A stretch of 64,000 nucleotides of DNA from Pseudomonas chlororaphis subsp. piscium (GCF_003850345.1 NZ_CP027707.1:744001-808000), one strand, 5' to 3'. Counted from the first letter of the stretch, positions 19,641-29,262 are shown. The notes: a model not told the origin generated them from the sequence alone. Made by a program: numbers and translations.

Positions 19641-22600
19641 ATGCTTAACAAAGGATTGTTCCTGGCCTGTGCGCTGGCCTTGCTGAGCGCTTGCGATTCC
19701 TCGACCTCCGACAAGGCGGCGACCACTTCGGCTCCGACAGCGGCGGTGCCCGCGGCCAAGGCCCGGCCCGTACAGGATGTCGCAGTCCTCAAGCAACGCT
19801 ACGCCGGTCGCGAGTTGAGCGTGGTGGACGTGTCCGAGGTGCAGCTCGACGGGGCCAGCACCCTGTCGGTGAGTTTCTCGGTGCCCCTGGACCCGCAGCA
19901 GAAGTTCGCCGACAAGCTGCATCTGGTGGACAGCAAGAGCGGCAAGGTCGACGGCGCTTGGGAGCTGTCGGACAACTTCATGGAGCTGCGCCTGCGCCAC
20001 CTGGAGCCGCAGCGCAAACTGGTGCTGACCGTCGACGCTGGGCTGCGCGGGGTGAACGACGCGACCCTGGCCGCCGAGTACGTTAGCCGCCTGGAAACCC
20101 GCGACCTGCAGGCCACGGTCGGTTTCGCCAGCCGCGGTACCCTGCTGCCGACCCGCCTCGCCGAAGGCCTGCCGGTGATCGCGCTGAACGTCGACAAGGT
20201 CGATGTCGAGTTTTTCCGCATCAAGCCTGAGTCACTGCCAGTGTTCCTCGCCCAGTGGGGGCGCAATAACAGCCTGCACAGTTACGAGTCCCGCGAGCTG
20301 CTGCCGATGGCCGACCTGGTGTATGGCGGCCGCTTCGACCTCAACCCGGCGCGCAACACCCGGGAAACCCTGCTGCTGCCGATCGCCGGGCTCAAGCCGC
20401 TGCAACAGCCGGGCGTGTACCTGGCGGTGATGCGTGCTTCGGGCACCTACAACTATTCGCAACCGGCGACCCTGTTCACCCTCAGCGACATCGGCCTGTC
20501 GGTGCACCGTTACCAGAATCGCCTGGATGTATTCACCCAGGCCCTGGAAGGCGGCAAAGCGCTGGACGGTGTCAGCCTGGAGCTCTTGGATGGCGATGGC
20601 CGCGTGCTTGGCCAGGGCAAGACCGAGAAGGGCGGCCATGCCGAGCTGCCGCTGCCGAAGAAAGCCGAAGTGCTGCTGGCTCACCAGGGTGAGCAGACCA
20701 GCCTGCTGCGCTTGAACGGCGCCGCCCTGGACCTGGCCGAATTCAATATCGGCGGCCCCCAGCCCCATCCGTTGCAGTTCTTCGTGTTCGGCCCCCGCGA
20801 CCTGTATCGCCCGGGTGAAACCGTGCTGCTCAACGCGCTGCTGCGGGACAAGGATGGCAATGCGGTCAAGCCGCAGCCGGTGAGCGTCGAGGTGCGCCGG
20901 CCGGATGAGCAGGTCAGCCGCAAGTTCGTCTGGGACGCCGATGCCTCGGGGCTCTATCAGTACCAGCTGCAACTGGCCGGCGAAGCGCCGACCGGGCGCT
21001 GGCAACTGGTGTTCGACCTCGGCGACGGCAAGCCGCAGCTGTACGAATTCCTTGTGGAAGATTTCCTGCCCGAGCGCCTGGCGCTGGAACTCAAGGGCAG
21101 CGACACACCGCTCAAACCGGACGAGACCGTCGAGATCAGCATCAACGGTCGTTACCTGTATGGCGCCCCGGCCGCCGGCAATCGCCTGAGCGGCCAAATC
21201 TACGTGCGGCCGCTGCGCGAGGCGGTCAAGGCCTTGCCGGGCTACCAGTTCGGCTCGCTCACCGAAGAAGAGCTGAGCCAGGACCTGGAGATCGAGGAGT
21301 CGACGCTGGATGAAAACGGCGAAGAAGTGATCGCCATGGAAAGCAAATGGGCCGGGGCCCGTTCGCCGTTGCAGCTGATTGTCCAGGGCAGCCTGCAGGA
21401 ATCGGGCGGTCGCCCGATCACCCGGCGGGTGGTGCTGCCGGTGTGGCCGGCGGACCGGTTGCCGGGGCTGCGAGCGCTGTTCGACGGCGCGGAAATCGAC
21501 GGCGATGGCCCGGCCGAGCTCGAACTGCTGGTGGCCAACAACGAAGGCCAGAAGCTGGCCGCGGACAACCTCAAGGTGCGCCTGGTGCGCGAGCGCCGCG
21601 ACTACTACTGGAACTACTCGGAAAGCGACGGCTGGAGTTACCACTTCAACGAGAAATTCCTCACCCAGGACGAGCAGACCCTGAGCATCAAGGCCGGCGC
21701 TACCGCGAAGGTCAGCTTCCCGGTGGAGTGGGGCCCTTATCGCGTCGAAGTCGAGGACCCGCAGACCGGGCTGGTCAGCAGCCTGCGTTTCTGGGCCGGC
21801 TACCACTCCCAGGACAACGCCGAAGGCGGCGCGGTGCGCCCCGACCAGGTCAAGCTGGCGCTGGACAAGCCGCTGTACGGAGACGGCGACACCGCCAATG
21901 TCACGGTAACCCCGCCGGCCGCCGGCAAGGGTTACCTGCTGGTGGAGTCCAGTGACGGTCCGTTGTGGTGGCAGGAAATCGACGTGCCGGCCGAAGGCAA
22001 GAGCTATGGGATCAAGCTCGATCCGAAGTGGGCGCGGCACGACCTGTACGTCAGTGCGCTGGTCATCCGCCCCGGCGAACGCAAGGCCAACATCACCCCG
22101 AAACGCGCGGTGGGCGTGTTGCACCTGCCGTTGGATCGCACCCAGCGCAAGCTTGGCCTGACCCTGAGCGCGCCGGAAAAAATGCGTCCCAAGCAGCCGC
22201 TCAAGGTGAAGATCCAGGCGAAGAACGCCGATGGCAGCGTGCCGAAACAGGCTCATGTGCTGCTGGCGGCGGTGGACGTGGGCATCCTCAACATCACCGA
22301 ATACCCGACCCCGGACCCGTACTCCAGCCTGTTCGGGCGCAAGGCCTATGGTGCCGACCAGCTGGATATCTACGGCCAGTTGATCGAAGCCGGCCAGGGC
22401 CGCCTGGCCAGCCTGGCCTTCGGTGGTGACGCGGCGCTGGCCAAGGGCGGCAAGCGTCCGGACACCAGCGTCACCATCGTCGCCCTGCAAAGCGCCCCGG
22501 TGACTCTCAACGAACTGGGCGAAGGCGAAGTCAGCGTCGACATTCCCGACTTCAACGGCGAGCTGCGCCTGATGGCCCAGGCCTGGACCGACGAGCGCTA

Positions 22601-24545
22601 TGGCATGGCCGAAGGCAAGACGGTGATCGCCGCGCCGCTGATCGCCGAGCTGTCGGCGCCGCGTTTCCTCGCCGGCGGCGACCAGACCACCCTGGCGCTG
22701 GACCTGTCCAACCTTTCGGGCAAGGCGCAGAAACTCGATGTGCAACTGAGCGCCGAAGGCCAGCTGGCGCTGGTCAACCAGACCCAGCAGAGCGTGCAGC
22801 TGACCCAGGGCCAGCGCACCACGCTGCGTATCCCGGTGCGGGCGCTGGGCGGCTTCGGCCAGGGCAAGGTCAAGGTGCTGGTCAATGGCCTGGATCTTCC
22901 CGGCGAGAGCCTGCCGCCGTTCAGCCGCGAATGGACCCTGGGGGTGCGGCCGGCCTATCCGGCGTTGCTCAGGCATTACCGCGCAGTGCTCAAGGATCAG
23001 CCGTGGAGCCTGCCGGAAGGCGAGCTGGCGGCGTTCGAGCCGGCCGGGCGGGAAGCGCTGCTGAGCCTGTCGAGCCGGCCGCCGTTGAACCTCGGCGAGC
23101 AGATTCGCGCACTCAAGGCCTACCCCTATGGCTGCCTGGAGCAGACCACCAGCGGCCTGTACCCGGCGCTGTACGCCGATGCCGTCAGCCTGAAACGCCT
23201 GGGCCTGGAAGGTGAGCCGGATGCCGAGCGCAAGCGCAAGATCGAGCTGGGCATCGAACGCCTGCTGGGCATGCAGCGCTACAACGGCAGCTTCGGCCTG
23301 TGGGGCGCGGACGGCGAAGAAGAATACTGGCTGACCGCCTACGTCACCGACTTCCTGCTGCGGGCCCGCGACCAGGGCTTCGCGGTGCCGGCCGAGGCGC
23401 TGAAGAAGGCCAACGAACGCCTGCTGCGTTACCTGCAGGAGCGCAACCTGATCGAGGTCAACTACAGCGAAAACGCCGAGCACACGCGCTTTGCCGTGCA
23501 GGCCTACGCCGGGCTGGTGCTGGCACGCAGTCAACAGGCGCCGCTGGGCGCGCTGCGCAGTCTGTTCGAACGGCGTACCGATGCCCGCTCCGGCCTGCCG
23601 CTGGTGCAACTGGCCATCGCCCTGCAGAAAATGGGCGACCAGCCACGGGCCGAGCAGGCCTTGACCGCGGGCCTCGCGGCCTCGCGCAACAGCAAGGACT
23701 GGCTGGCCGACTACGGCAGCCCGCTACGGGACCAGGCACTGATCCTGGCGCTGCTGGAAGAGAACGACCTGGCCCAGGGCAAGCGCGAGGAGCGGCTGTT
23801 CGAGCTGTCCGACCAGCTGGCGGCCAGCCCATACCTGTCGACCCAGGAGCGCAACTCGCTGTTCCTCGCCGGTCGTGGCCTGCTGGGCAAGCCGGAAGCC
23901 AACTGGACCGCGCAACTGAGCAGCGGCGCCGAAAGCCGCGAGCTGAACAACGGCCAGCCGGGCCTGAAACTGCAAGGCGCGTTGCTGGCGTCGCCGTTGT
24001 CGGTGCGCAATCAAGGCAGCGAGCCGGTGTATCAGCAACTGACCATTTCCGGTTATCCACAGCATGCGCCGCTGGCCGGTGGCGAGAACCTGAGCATTCG
24101 TCGCGAATACCTGGGGATGAACGGCCAGCCACTGGACCTGCGGGCCCTGGGCAGCGGCGATCTGGTGCTGGTGCACCTGGCGGTCAGCGCCAAGCAACGG
24201 GTGCCGGATGCCCTGGTGGTGGACCTGCTGCCGGCCGGCCTGGAACTGGAAAACCAGAACCTGGCACAGAGCGCCGCCAGCCTGGAAAACGCCAGCAGCC
24301 AGGTCAAGGAATGGCGTGAATCGATGCAGAACGCCAGCCTCAAGCACCAGGAATTCCGCGATGACCGCTACGTGGCGGCGTTGAACCTGGATGGCTACGA
24401 CAGCGTCACGCACCTGCTGTACCTGGCACGCGCGGTCACGCCCGGCACCTATCGTGTGCCGCCGCCGCAAGTGGAGTCGATGTACCGGCCGAACTGGCAG
24501 GCCGTAGGTGAAACCCTGCCGGAGATGGTGATCAAGGGGCGTTGA
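19641..24545 (+). CDS. yfhM: Bacterial alpha-2-macroglobulin lipoprotein (YfhM/ECAM type)
   Basis: A 1634-aa periplasmic alpha-2-macroglobulin thought to trap proteases that breach the envelope. The lipobox is LLSAC with Cys18; Asp at +2 is the classical inner-membrane retention signal, as in E. coli ECAM. Repeated macroglobulin-like beta domains fill the N-terminal half, then the thioester domain carries C1165-L-E-Q (YPYGCLEQTTSG), so the covalent trapping chemistry is intact. The size matches E. coli YfhM (about 1650 aa). The neighbouring pbpC, separated only by a small antisense gene, is the conserved partner that may repair peptidoglycan at the breach. No strong Shine-Dalgarno is seen before the ATG. 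Confidence 0.93.
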   Translation: MLNKGLFLACALALLSACDSSTSDKAATTSAPTAAVPAAKARPVQDVAVLKQRYAGRELSVVDVSEVQLDGASTLSVSFSVPLDPQQKFADKLHLVDSKSGKVDGAWELSDNFMELRLRHLEPQRKLVLTVDAGLRGVNDATLAAEYVSRLETRDLQATVGFASRGTLLPTRLAEGLPVIALNVDKVDVEFFRIKPESLPVFLAQWGRNNSLHSYESRELLPMADLVYGGRFDLNPARNTRETLLLPIAGLKPLQQPGVYLAVMRASGTYNYSQPATLFTLSDIGLSVHRYQNRLDVFTQALEGGKALDGVSLELLDGDGRVLGQGKTEKGGHAELPLPKKAEVLLAHQGEQTSLLRLNGAALDLAEFNIGGPQPHPLQFFVFGPRDLYRPGETVLLNALLRDKDGNAVKPQPVSVEVRRPDEQVSRKFVWDADASGLYQYQLQLAGEAPTGRWQLVFDLGDGKPQLYEFLVEDFLPERLALELKGSDTPLKPDETVEISINGRYLYGAPAAGNRLSGQIYVRPLREAVKALPGYQFGSLTEEELSQDLEIEESTLDENGEEVIAMESKWAGARSPLQLIVQGSLQESGGRPITRRVVLPVWPADRLPGLRALFDGAEIDGDGPAELELLVANNEGQKLAADNLKVRLVRERRDYYWNYSESDGWSYHFNEKFLTQDEQTLSIKAGATAKVSFPVEWGPYRVEVEDPQTGLVSSLRFWAGYHSQDNAEGGAVRPDQVKLALDKPLYGDGDTANVTVTPPAAGKGYLLVESSDGPLWWQEIDVPAEGKSYGIKLDPKWARHDLYVSALVIRPGERKANITPKRAVGVLHLPLDRTQRKLGLTLSAPEKMRPKQPLKVKIQAKNADGSVPKQAHVLLAAVDVGILNITEYPTPDPYSSLFGRKAYGADQLDIYGQLIEAGQGRLASLAFGGDAALAKGGKRPDTSVTIVALQSAPVTLNELGEGEVSVDIPDFNGELRLMAQAWTDERYGMAEGKTVIAAPLIAELSAPRFLAGGDQTTLALDLSNLSGKAQKLDVQLSAEGQLALVNQTQQSVQLTQGQRTTLRIPVRALGGFGQGKVKVLVNGLDLPGESLPPFSREWTLGVRPAYPALLRHYRAVLKDQPWSLPEGELAAFEPAGREALLSLSSRPPLNLGEQIRALKAYPYGCLEQTTSGLYPALYADAVSLKRLGLEGEPDAERKRKIELGIERLLGMQRYNGSFGLWGADGEEEYWLTAYVTDFLLRARDQGFAVPAEALKKANERLLRYLQERNLIEVNYSENAEHTRFAVQAYAGLVLARSQQAPLGALRSLFERRTDARSGLPLVQLAIALQKMGDQPRAEQALTAGLAASRNSKDWLADYGSPLRDQALILALLEENDLAQGKREERLFELSDQLAASPYLSTQERNSLFLAGRGLLGKPEANWTAQLSSGAESRELNNGQPGLKLQGALLASPLSVRNQGSEPVYQQLTISGYPQHAPLAGGENLSIRREYLGMNGQPLDLRALGSGDLVLVHLAVSAKQRVPDALVVDLLPAGLELENQNLAQSAASLENASSQVKEWRESMQNASLKHQEFRDDRYVAALNLDGYDSVTHLLYLARAVTPGTYRVPPPQVESMYRPNWQAVGETLPEMVIKGR

Positions 24546-24573
24546 GAGGGGGATTGCGGCAGGCTCGCCCCGC

Positions 24574-24596
24574 TAGGAGCGAGCTTGCTGGCGATC
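24574..24596. repeat. Single degenerate REP element
   Basis: TAGGAGCGAGCTTGCTGGCG plus ATC matches the REP core of the pairs elsewhere in the window (GGAGCGAGGCTTGCCCGCGA) with a few changes. It lies between the convergent alpha-2-macroglobulin gene and the small membrane protein gene. Confidence 0.65.
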
Positions 24597-24609
24597 AACT
24601 GTCTGGCGG

Positions 24610-24903
24610 TCAGTGCACCACCCAGCTCAGCAGCCACAACCCCAGCAGCAGCCAGATGATGCCCATGACGATCGAGGCGCGCATGAAGGCGCGGACCGCC
24701 GAGTACAGCAGCATCAGCCCGACGATCAGGGTGATGATGCTGATGACCGAAGTGTCCATGCCCAGCGCCCGCGACAGGCCGTCGATAAAGTTGCCACCGG
24801 CATTCGTCAGGGCGTTGAACAGACCGCTGAGGCCATCGACGATAAACCGTATGACCGAGCCCAGCGCCTGGCCGAGCCATTCAAAGAAGCTTTCTACCTG
24901 CAT
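24610..24903 (-). CDS. Small hydrophobic membrane protein, function unknown
   Basis: A 97-aa protein not assigned to a family. The first half is amphipathic (SFFEWLGQALGSVIRFIVDG) and the second half holds two probable transmembrane helices (about 52-70 and 75-95, ending LLLGLWLLSWVVH). It lies antisense between the alpha-2-macroglobulin and pbpC genes, which are otherwise neighbours. The reading frame is clean, in contrast to the gap on its 3' side, and codon use resembles that of its neighbours. A role with the macroglobulin/PBP1C pair is only a guess. Confidence 0.65.
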   Translation of the reverse strand: MQVESFFEWLGQALGSVIRFIVDGLSGLFNALTNAGGNFIDGLSRALGMDTSVISIITLIVGLMLLYSAVRAFMRASIVMGIIWLLLGLWLLSWVVH

Positions 24904-25002
24904 GCGTGCATCCTGATGAAAAAGTTGGCGTGCTTGCCAGACCTGAGCCTTTGGCCATCAATCGCGCTGGCGAGTTCCGTTCAAGCATAGAGGTTCGCGG
25001 GT

Positions 25003-27432
25003 TTGATTTTTCGATTAGTTGTATCGCGCCTGCGCAGTTTCTGGTGGCGAATATCCGGCCAGGCCAGGTCGCCCGACTTGCCATCGGCGCAACCGGGCGG
25101 CCGCCGTGGCTGGCGAATCCTGCGGATCGTGCTGGGCGGTCTGTTGCTGCTGTGGGTCGCGCTCTGGCTGGCCGACCGCATCTGGCCGCTGCCGCTGCCC
25201 AAGGATGACCTGGCGCGGGTGGTGCTGGCCGAGGATGGCACGCCACTGTGGCGGTTTGCCGATGCCAATGGCGTCTGGCGTTATCCGGTGCGCACCGACG
25301 AAGTCTCGCCCTATTACCTGGACGCGCTGCTGACCTACGAAGACCGCTGGTTCTACAGCCATCCCGGGGTCAACCCGATGGCGCTGGCGCGCGCTGCCTG
25401 GCAGAACCTCACCGGCGGGCGGGTGCTGTCCGGCGGCAGCACCCTGTCGATGCAGGTGGCGCGCCTACTCGACCCGCATTCGCGGACCTGGCACGGCAAG
25501 TTGCTCCAGCTGTGGCGCACCGCGCAGCTGGAATGGCACCTGAGCAAGCAACAGATCCTCACGCTCTACCTCAACCGCGCGCCGTTCGGCGGCACCCTGC
25601 AAGGGGTGGCCGCGGCCAGTTGGGCTTATCTGGGCAAGTCGCCGCAGCACCTGACCCACGCCGAAGCCGCGCTGCTGGCGGTGCTGCCCCAGGCGCCGAG
25701 CCGGCTGCGCCCGGACCGGCATGCCGCGCGGGCACAGGCGGCCCGGGACAAGGTGCTGCAACGCCTGGCGCAGTTCCAGGTCTGGCCGCAGTCGGCGGTG
25801 GACGAAGCCTCGCAGGAACCCCTGTTGCTGGCGCCGCGCCTGGAGCCGAGCCTGGCGCCCTTGCTCGCGCGTCGGTTGAACCATCCGGACAGCCCGCCGC
25901 TGATCCGCACCACCCTGGACGCCAACCTGCAACGGCGCCTGGAGGACCTGCTGCTGGGCTGGCGCGCGCGCCTGCCGGAACACACCTCGGCGGCGATTCT
26001 GGTGGTCGAGGCGCAGAGCATGGCCGTGCGGGCCTACCTGGGCTCGGTGGATATCAACGACGCGCGGCGCTTCGGCCATGTGGACATGATCAGCGCCATG
26101 CGCTCGCCGGGCTCGACCCTCAAGCCCTTCCTCTATGGCATGGCGCTGGATGCCGGGCTGATCCATTCCGAATCACTGCTGCAAGACGTGCCACGGCGTT
26201 ATGGCGACTACCGGCCGGGCAACTTCTCCATGGGCTTCAGCGGCGCGGTGTCGGCCAGCACGGCCCTGGCCACCTCGCTGAACCTGCCGGCGGTGCAACT
26301 GCTGGAAGCCTACGGGCCGAAACGTTTTGCCGCCGAGATGCGCATCGGCGGCATGCCCCTGACCCTGCCGGCGCTGGCCGAGCCGAACCTGGCGCTGATT
26401 CTCGGCGGCGCCGGCAGCCGCCTGGAGGACCTGGTCAGCGGCTACAGCGCCTTCGCCCGTGGCGGCAAGAGCGCCAACATCCGCCTGCAACCGGACGATG
26501 AGTTGCGCGAGCGGCCCTTGCTGTCCCCCGGTTCGGCGTGGATCGTGCGGCGCATTCTCAGCGGTCAGGCGCGCCCGGACCGCGACCCGCGGGCCGAGCT
26601 GGTGCAGCGCCCGGTGCTGGCCTGGAAGACCGGCACCAGTTACGGCTTTCGCGACGCCTGGGCGATTGGCGTCGGGCCGCGCTACCTGATCGGCATCTGG
26701 ATCGGCCGCCCGGACGGCACCCCGGTGCCGGGGCAGTTCGGCCTGGCCTCGGCGGCGCCCTTGATGCTGCAAGTGCACGATGTGCTGATCAACCGCGACA
26801 GCCAGCGCGGCATCAGCGCGCCGGTGCAGCCGGTGCCGATGAATGTCGGGGTGGCGGCGATCTGTTGGCCACTGGGCCAGCCCATGAGCCGCAGCGATCC
26901 GAACTGCCGCCGCCAGCGTTTCGCCTGGACCCTGGACGGCACCACGCCGCCGACCTTGCAGGCGGCGGATCAACCCTTGGGCGTCGGCCTGCTGGAAAAA
27001 GTCTGGGTCAATGCCAGGGGCCTGCGGGTCGACGCCAAGTGCCCCGGGGCGCAGGCGCGGGATATCGCGCTGTGGCCGGCGCCGCTGGAGCCCTGGCTGC
27101 CACGCATCGAACGGCGTGAAGCGCGCCTGCCGGCCAACGACCCGGAGTGCCCGGGGCCGGCCCTGGCGGCGGCCGCGCCTTTGTCCATCGTCGGCGTGCG
27201 CGAGGGCGATCGGCTGCGCCGCCCGGCGGCCAGCCAGGAACTGCTGCGGCTCAAGCTGTCGGCCCTGGGCGGCAGCGGCCGGCGCTGGTGGTTCGTCAAC
27301 GGCGAGCCGCTGGGCGAGAGTGCCAACCAGGACAGCATCAACGCCAGCTTCGAACGCTTGGGGCCCTATCAACTGAGCGTGCTGGACGAAGGCGGGCAGA
27401 CGGCGCGGGTCGAGTTCAGCGTTATCGATTGA
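25003..27432 (+). CDS. pbpC: Penicillin-binding protein 1C
   Basis: A bifunctional class A PBP: glycosyltransferase plus transpeptidase, and partner of the alpha-2-macroglobulin. The 809-aa product has one N-terminal transmembrane helix (about 39-57), a GT51 domain (catalytic Glu113 in TYEDRWFYSHPGV, then GGSTLSMQVARLL, LTLYLNRAPFGG), a transpeptidase domain (SPGSTLKPF with the SxxK serine, AWKTGTS as KTG box) and the C-terminal BiPBP_C domain typical of PBP1C. The best start I find is TTG at 25003, 9 bases after AGAGG; no ATG occurs in frame before the transmembrane helix. E. coli PbpC is 770 aa. Confidence 0.93.
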   Translation: MIFRLVVSRLRSFWWRISGQARSPDLPSAQPGGRRGWRILRIVLGGLLLLWVALWLADRIWPLPLPKDDLARVVLAEDGTPLWRFADANGVWRYPVRTDEVSPYYLDALLTYEDRWFYSHPGVNPMALARAAWQNLTGGRVLSGGSTLSMQVARLLDPHSRTWHGKLLQLWRTAQLEWHLSKQQILTLYLNRAPFGGTLQGVAAASWAYLGKSPQHLTHAEAALLAVLPQAPSRLRPDRHAARAQAARDKVLQRLAQFQVWPQSAVDEASQEPLLLAPRLEPSLAPLLARRLNHPDSPPLIRTTLDANLQRRLEDLLLGWRARLPEHTSAAILVVEAQSMAVRAYLGSVDINDARRFGHVDMISAMRSPGSTLKPFLYGMALDAGLIHSESLLQDVPRRYGDYRPGNFSMGFSGAVSASTALATSLNLPAVQLLEAYGPKRFAAEMRIGGMPLTLPALAEPNLALILGGAGSRLEDLVSGYSAFARGGKSANIRLQPDDELRERPLLSPGSAWIVRRILSGQARPDRDPRAELVQRPVLAWKTGTSYGFRDAWAIGVGPRYLIGIWIGRPDGTPVPGQFGLASAAPLMLQVHDVLINRDSQRGISAPVQPVPMNVGVAAICWPLGQPMSRSDPNCRRQRFAWTLDGTTPPTLQAADQPLGVGLLEKVWVNARGLRVDAKCPGAQARDIALWPAPLEPWLPRIERREARLPANDPECPGPALAAAAPLSIVGVREGDRLRRPAASQELLRLKLSALGGSGRRWWFVNGEPLGESANQDSINASFERLGPYQLSVLDEGGQTARVEFSVID

Positions 27433-27498
27433 GGGGAGGGTGCGGGCCTTGCCTTCATTCGCCATCCCCCCGAAGCTATACGCCTTCAGGAGACCCCG

Positions 27499-27801
27499 AT
27501 GAACCTAGACGAACTGACCCAACGCCTGCACGCCATTCGCGACCGCAATGACTGGCGGCAATTTCACAGCCCGAAGAACCTCGCCATGGCCGCCAGTGTG
27601 GAGATGGCCGAGCTGGTGGAAATCTTCCAGTGGCTGAGCGAAGACCAGTCGCGGCAACTGCCGGCCGACAAGCTGGCCCACGCCGGCCAGGAGGTCGGTG
27701 ACATCGTGCTGTACCTGTTGCTGCTGTGCAGTGAACTGGGGCTGGACCTGGAGCAGGTGGTGCGCAGCAAGCTGGCCGACAGCGAACGGCGGTTCAGCTG
27801 A
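27499..27801 (+). CDS. MazG-like nucleotide pyrophosphohydrolase
   Basis: A 100-aa all-alpha NTP pyrophosphohydrolase related to MazG and the RS21-C6/dCTPase group, likely a house-cleaning enzyme for non-canonical or excess (d)NTPs. The metal-binding motifs are visible: the E-x2-E pair in VEMAELVEIFQWL and the E-x2-D pair in QEVGDIVLYLLLLC. A good ribosome-binding site (AGGAG) precedes the ATG. The stop overlaps the cmoM start (TGATG), so the two are translationally coupled. Confidence 0.9.
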   Translation: MNLDELTQRLHAIRDRNDWRQFHSPKNLAMAASVEMAELVEIFQWLSEDQSRQLPADKLAHAGQEVGDIVLYLLLLCSELGLDLEQVVRSKLADSERRFS

Positions 27802-28550
27802 TGAGCGACCGTCATTTCGACCAGCTGGCGACCCGTTTCGCGGAAAAGATCTACGGCGGCGCCAAGGGCGCGATCCGCCTGGCGGTGCTCCAGGCCGACC
27901 TGGCCGAAGCCTTGCCGGACCGGCCGCTGCGGGTGCTGGATATCGGCGCCGGGCTGGGGCACATGTCGTTGTGGCTGGCCCAGCGTGGCCATCAGGTGAC
28001 CCTGGCCGAACCGGCCGAACCGATGCTCGAAGGCGCCCGCCAGCGCTTCGCCGAGGCCGGCCAGCAGGCGACCTTTATCCAGGCGCCCTGGCAAGACCTG
28101 CTGGGCCAGCTCACCGAGCCCTATGACCTGGTGCTGTGCCATGCGGTGCTGGAATGGCTGGCCGAGCCCCACGCGATCCTGCCGGTGCTGCATCAACTGA
28201 CCACTCAGGACGGCTGGCTGTCGCTGGCCTTCTACAACCGCGATGCGCTGATCTATCGCAACCTGCTCAAGGGCCACTTTCGCAAGATGCGCAAGAACGA
28301 CATGGCCGGCGAGAAGCAGAGCCTGACCCCGCAACAGCCCCTTGATCCACGGGAACTGGCCGCGCAACTCGACGGCTTGTGGCAGGTCGAAACACAGAGC
28401 GGGGTACGGGTTTTCCATGACTACATGCCAGTGGAGTTCCAGGCCCGCGCCGAGTTGCTGGATCTGTTGGAAATGGAGTTGGCCCATCGTCGTCACCCAA
28501 GCTTTGCCGGGCTTGGGCGTTACCTGCACTGGATTTGCCGTCCGGTCTGA
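27801..28550 (+). CDS. cmoM: tRNA 5-carboxymethoxyuridine methyltransferase CmoM
   Basis: CmoM (formerly SmtA) methylates 5-carboxymethoxyuridine at tRNA wobble position 34 to its methyl ester. The 249-aa protein aligns well with E. coli CmoM from memory: DRHFDQLATRFAEKIYGGAKG at the start (E. coli DRNFDDIAEKFSRNIYGTTKG), the SAM-binding VLDIGAGLGHMSLWLAQRGH, LCHAVLEWLAEP, LAFYNRDAL and GVRVFHDYMP near the C-terminus. It overlaps the preceding pyrophosphohydrolase gene by one base. Confidence 0.94.
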   Translation: MSDRHFDQLATRFAEKIYGGAKGAIRLAVLQADLAEALPDRPLRVLDIGAGLGHMSLWLAQRGHQVTLAEPAEPMLEGARQRFAEAGQQATFIQAPWQDLLGQLTEPYDLVLCHAVLEWLAEPHAILPVLHQLTTQDGWLSLAFYNRDALIYRNLLKGHFRKMRKNDMAGEKQSLTPQQPLDPRELAAQLDGLWQVETQSGVRVFHDYMPVEFQARAELLDLLEMELAHRRHPSFAGLGRYLHWICRPV

Positions 28551-28562
28551 GCGGAGCCCGAA

Positions 28563-29174
28563 ATGAAACGCCACGCTGGTTTGCTTGTGATGTCCCTGGG
28601 GCTGGCGGCCTGCCAGAGCCCCAACCCCTATGTCGCCAGTTCCAATCCGTTGCCGCCGGCACCTGCGCAGGCGGCCGGCACCTTCGACCGCAGCGCCTAT
28701 CCGGCGCCCCAGCGCGACTATGGCCGCTATCGCAACTGGGCCTGGCGCGACGGGCGCCTGCCCAACGGCTCGGCCTGGGCCGATTCGGCGCAGGTCGCCG
28801 AGGCGGTCAGCAACGCCCTTGACCAGCGCGGCCTGCGCCCGCTGCACGACAATCGCCCGGCGGACCTGTGGGTCAGCGCCGACCTGCACCTGGAAAAGCG
28901 CCTGCGCCAGGTGCAGGACGACTACGGCTACGGTTACGGAGGTTATGGCTACAACCGCTACGGCCCCGGCTACGGCATGTACAACACAGTGCCGGTGGTG
29001 CGTACCTACGAGGTGGAAGTCGTGGTGGTACGGGTCAACCTGTTCGACGGCGGCAGTGGCCAGCCGGTGTGGAGCGCCAGCGCGGAAACCTCGAGCCAGG
29101 GCAGCCTGAGCGAGCGCGCCGATGCGTTGCGCGAGGCTGTGGAAAAGGCCATGGCGGCGTATCCTCCTAGTTAG
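28563..29174 (+). CDS. DUF4136 lipoprotein (first of a tandem pair)
   Basis: A 203-aa predicted lipoprotein with a lipobox (LGLAAC, Cys17) and a DUF4136 domain. A Tyr/Gly-rich stretch ([18 protein letters not shown], about residues 120-140) sits in the middle. The function of DUF4136 is unknown. The paralogous gene directly downstream has the same layout (WxF/W...DQRGLRP...Y/G-rich...AxYPP end). It starts 12 bases after cmoM and may share its transcript. The stop codon (29172-29174) falls inside a probable MITE-like insertion whose flanks carry CTAG repeats. Confidence 0.85.
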   Translation: MKRHAGLLVMSLGLAACQSPNPYVASSNPLPPAPAQAAGTFDRSAYPAPQRDYGRYRNWAWRDGRLPNGSAWADSAQVAEAVSNALDQRGLRPLHDNRPADLWVSADLHLEKRLRQVQDDYGYGYGGYGYNRYGPGYGMYNTVPVVRTYEVEVVVVRVNLFDGGSGQPVWSASAETSSQGSLSERADALREAVEKAMAAYPPS

Positions 29175-29262
29175 GTTCTGTACGGAAAGTGGCTGCACGC
29201 TGGGCTGGGTTAAAAACAGGCTTGCCTGACCTTCGCCCGCCGACTTTTCGTACAGACCCTAG
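29167..29262. mobile_element. MITE-like element, about 88 bp, flanked by CTAG direct repeats
   Basis: GGTTCTGTACGGAAAGT (29174-29190) is matched in near-exact reverse complement by ACTTTTCGTACAGACC (29243-29258). The block 29171-29258 is bounded on both sides by CTAG (29167-29170 and 29259-29262), the pattern expected from a target duplication. The end sequence (GGTCTGTACGAAAAGT) resembles IS5-family ends in Pseudomonas, as I recall. There is no coding capacity. The insertion supplies the stop codon of the upstream DUF4136 gene. Confidence 0.6.

Noticed and set aside
20232..23609. An 1125-codon open frame on the minus strand
   Set aside because: It lies wholly inside the alpha-2-macroglobulin gene on the other strand, is rich in Gln/Arg/His/Gly and has no recognisable domain. 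Such frames are common opposite high-GC genes.
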